A stretch of 16,232 bases of DNA from an uncultured Alphaproteobacteria bacterium. GTDB lineage: Bacteria > Pseudomonadota > Alphaproteobacteria > Puniceispirillales > Puniceispirillaceae. Location: NCBI GenBank assembly GCA_913042065.1, contig CAJWKB010000017.1:1-16232 (forward strand), read 5' to 3'. Below are positions 15,791 to 16,232 of the stretch, piece by piece; within the stretch, counting starts at the first letter, position 1, and the number at the start of each line of letters is the position of its first letter. The notes beneath the pieces are model-generated. The model saw only the letters and a list, made by a program, of their open reading frames with translations. It ran no database searches and had not been told where the DNA came from. Position numbers and translations under genes: made by a program.

Positions 15791-16225
15791 ATGAGTTTGC
15801 CCGTAAGCCTCCACACCGATGGTTCGTGCTTGAAAAATCCTGGCCCTGGTGGTTGGGCCGCAATTTTGCAATGGAACGGCAATGAGAGAGAACTATCAGG
15901 CGCCGTGCCAGACACCACGAACAACCGTATGGAGTTGCAGGCAGCGATTGAAGGCTTGAATGCGCTTACCCGGCCAATGCATGTCGAGCTTTATACGGAC
16001 AGCAAATACGTCATGGATGGTATCACCTCGTGGGTACCAAAATGGCGTTTGAATGGCTGGAAAACAGCAACAAAAAAACCCGTCGCTAATCAAGATTTAT
16101 GGCAACAGCTAGATGAAGCACTCTCACGACACAGTGTGAACTGGCACTGGGTCAAGGGTCATTCGGGGGATCCGATGAATGAACGATGTGATGATCTTGC
16201 ACGCGCCGCCGCAATGACCATCTAG
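15791..16225 (+). CDS. rnhA: Ribonuclease HI
   Basis: RNase HI cleaves the RNA strand of RNA-DNA hybrids, removing R-loops and helping clear primers. From the ATG at 15791 the protein has 144 residues, and the active-site residues fall at the E. coli positions: Asp10 (HTDGSC), Glu48 ([13 protein letters not shown]), Asp70 (YTDSKYV), His124 (VKGHSG) and Asp134 (ERCDDLA). The substrate-binding basic stretch [18 protein letters not shown] is present. The frame extends upstream through thrB, but starts there, such as 15770 or 15665, would add residues foreign to the family. There is no obvious ribosome binding site in the four-base gap after thrB, so translation probably depends on thrB. The gene is complete and ends seven bases before the window edge. 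Confidence 0.97.
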   Translation: MSLPVSLHTDGSCLKNPGPGGWAAILQWNGNERELSGAVPDTTNNRMELQAAIEGLNALTRPMHVELYTDSKYVMDGITSWVPKWRLNGWKTATKKPVANQDLWQQLDEALSRHSVNWHWVKGHSGDPMNERCDDLARAAAMTI

Positions 16226-16232
16226 CGTATTT

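Noticed and set aside
1..16232. Search for CRISPR arrays, tRNA or rRNA genes, insertion sequences, phage or defence genes
   Set aside because: I see no regularly spaced repeats, no transposase or integrase, no tRNA-like fold and no defence-system protein; nearly all sequence is accounted for by housekeeping genes.

Overview
The window is a stretch of alphaproteobacterial chromosome, tightly packed with housekeeping genes. Three things point to that group: the gene order mutY / dciA-like / thioredoxin-fold oxidoreductase / smc; an ATP synthase F0 operon (atpI-atpB-atpE-b'-b) that is separate from the F1 genes and encodes two different b-type subunits; and the ispH-thrB-rnhA cluster with the kinase-fold ThrB. 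Base composition looks intermediate, neither strongly GC-rich nor AT-rich. With the protein sequences this suggests a marine Rhodospirillales or SAR116-type bacterium, but that lineage guess is inference.

Layout. (1) Positions 1-4378, plus strand: the 3' part of a heparinase II/III-like protein, a two-domain ChrA-type transporter and purH. (2) Positions 4392-5462, minus strand: mutY, converging on purH with 13 bases between them. (3) Positions 5598-10323, plus strand: a DUF721/DciA-like protein, a periplasmic DsbA-like oxidoreductase and a full-length smc, followed by a terminator-like hairpin. (4) Positions 10324-10628: a non-coding gap holding the likely smc terminator and a very good promoter for the F0 operon, then an mRNA leader of about 160 nt with mutually exclusive inverted repeats. 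(5) Positions 10629-13277: the F0 operon atpI, atpB, atpE, b' and b. (6) Positions 13322-13792, minus strand: a small predicted lipoprotein. (7) Positions 13852-16225, plus strand: ispH, thrB and rnhA.

How the genes work together. The five F0 genes build the membrane proton channel of ATP synthase; the F1 genes must lie elsewhere. The DciA-like protein (helicase loading), SMC (chromosome organisation), MutY (repair of 8-oxoG:A mispairs) and RNase HI (RNA-DNA hybrid removal) all concern DNA replication and upkeep, but they are not obviously one pathway. PurH, IspH and ThrB are biosynthetic enzymes for purines, isoprenoids and threonine.

I see no mobile element, CRISPR array, tRNA, rRNA or defence system. 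The most interesting material is regulatory. The F0 leader combines a consensus promoter overlapped by an inverted repeat, two competing helices with a T-run after the second, and a five-codon open frame with a ribosome binding site. A strong hairpin between atpE and the b' gene is a candidate for setting subunit stoichiometry. Other points are a probable cleavable signal peptide on b', a chrA gene between the heparinase-like gene and purH, and an uncharacterised lipoprotein.
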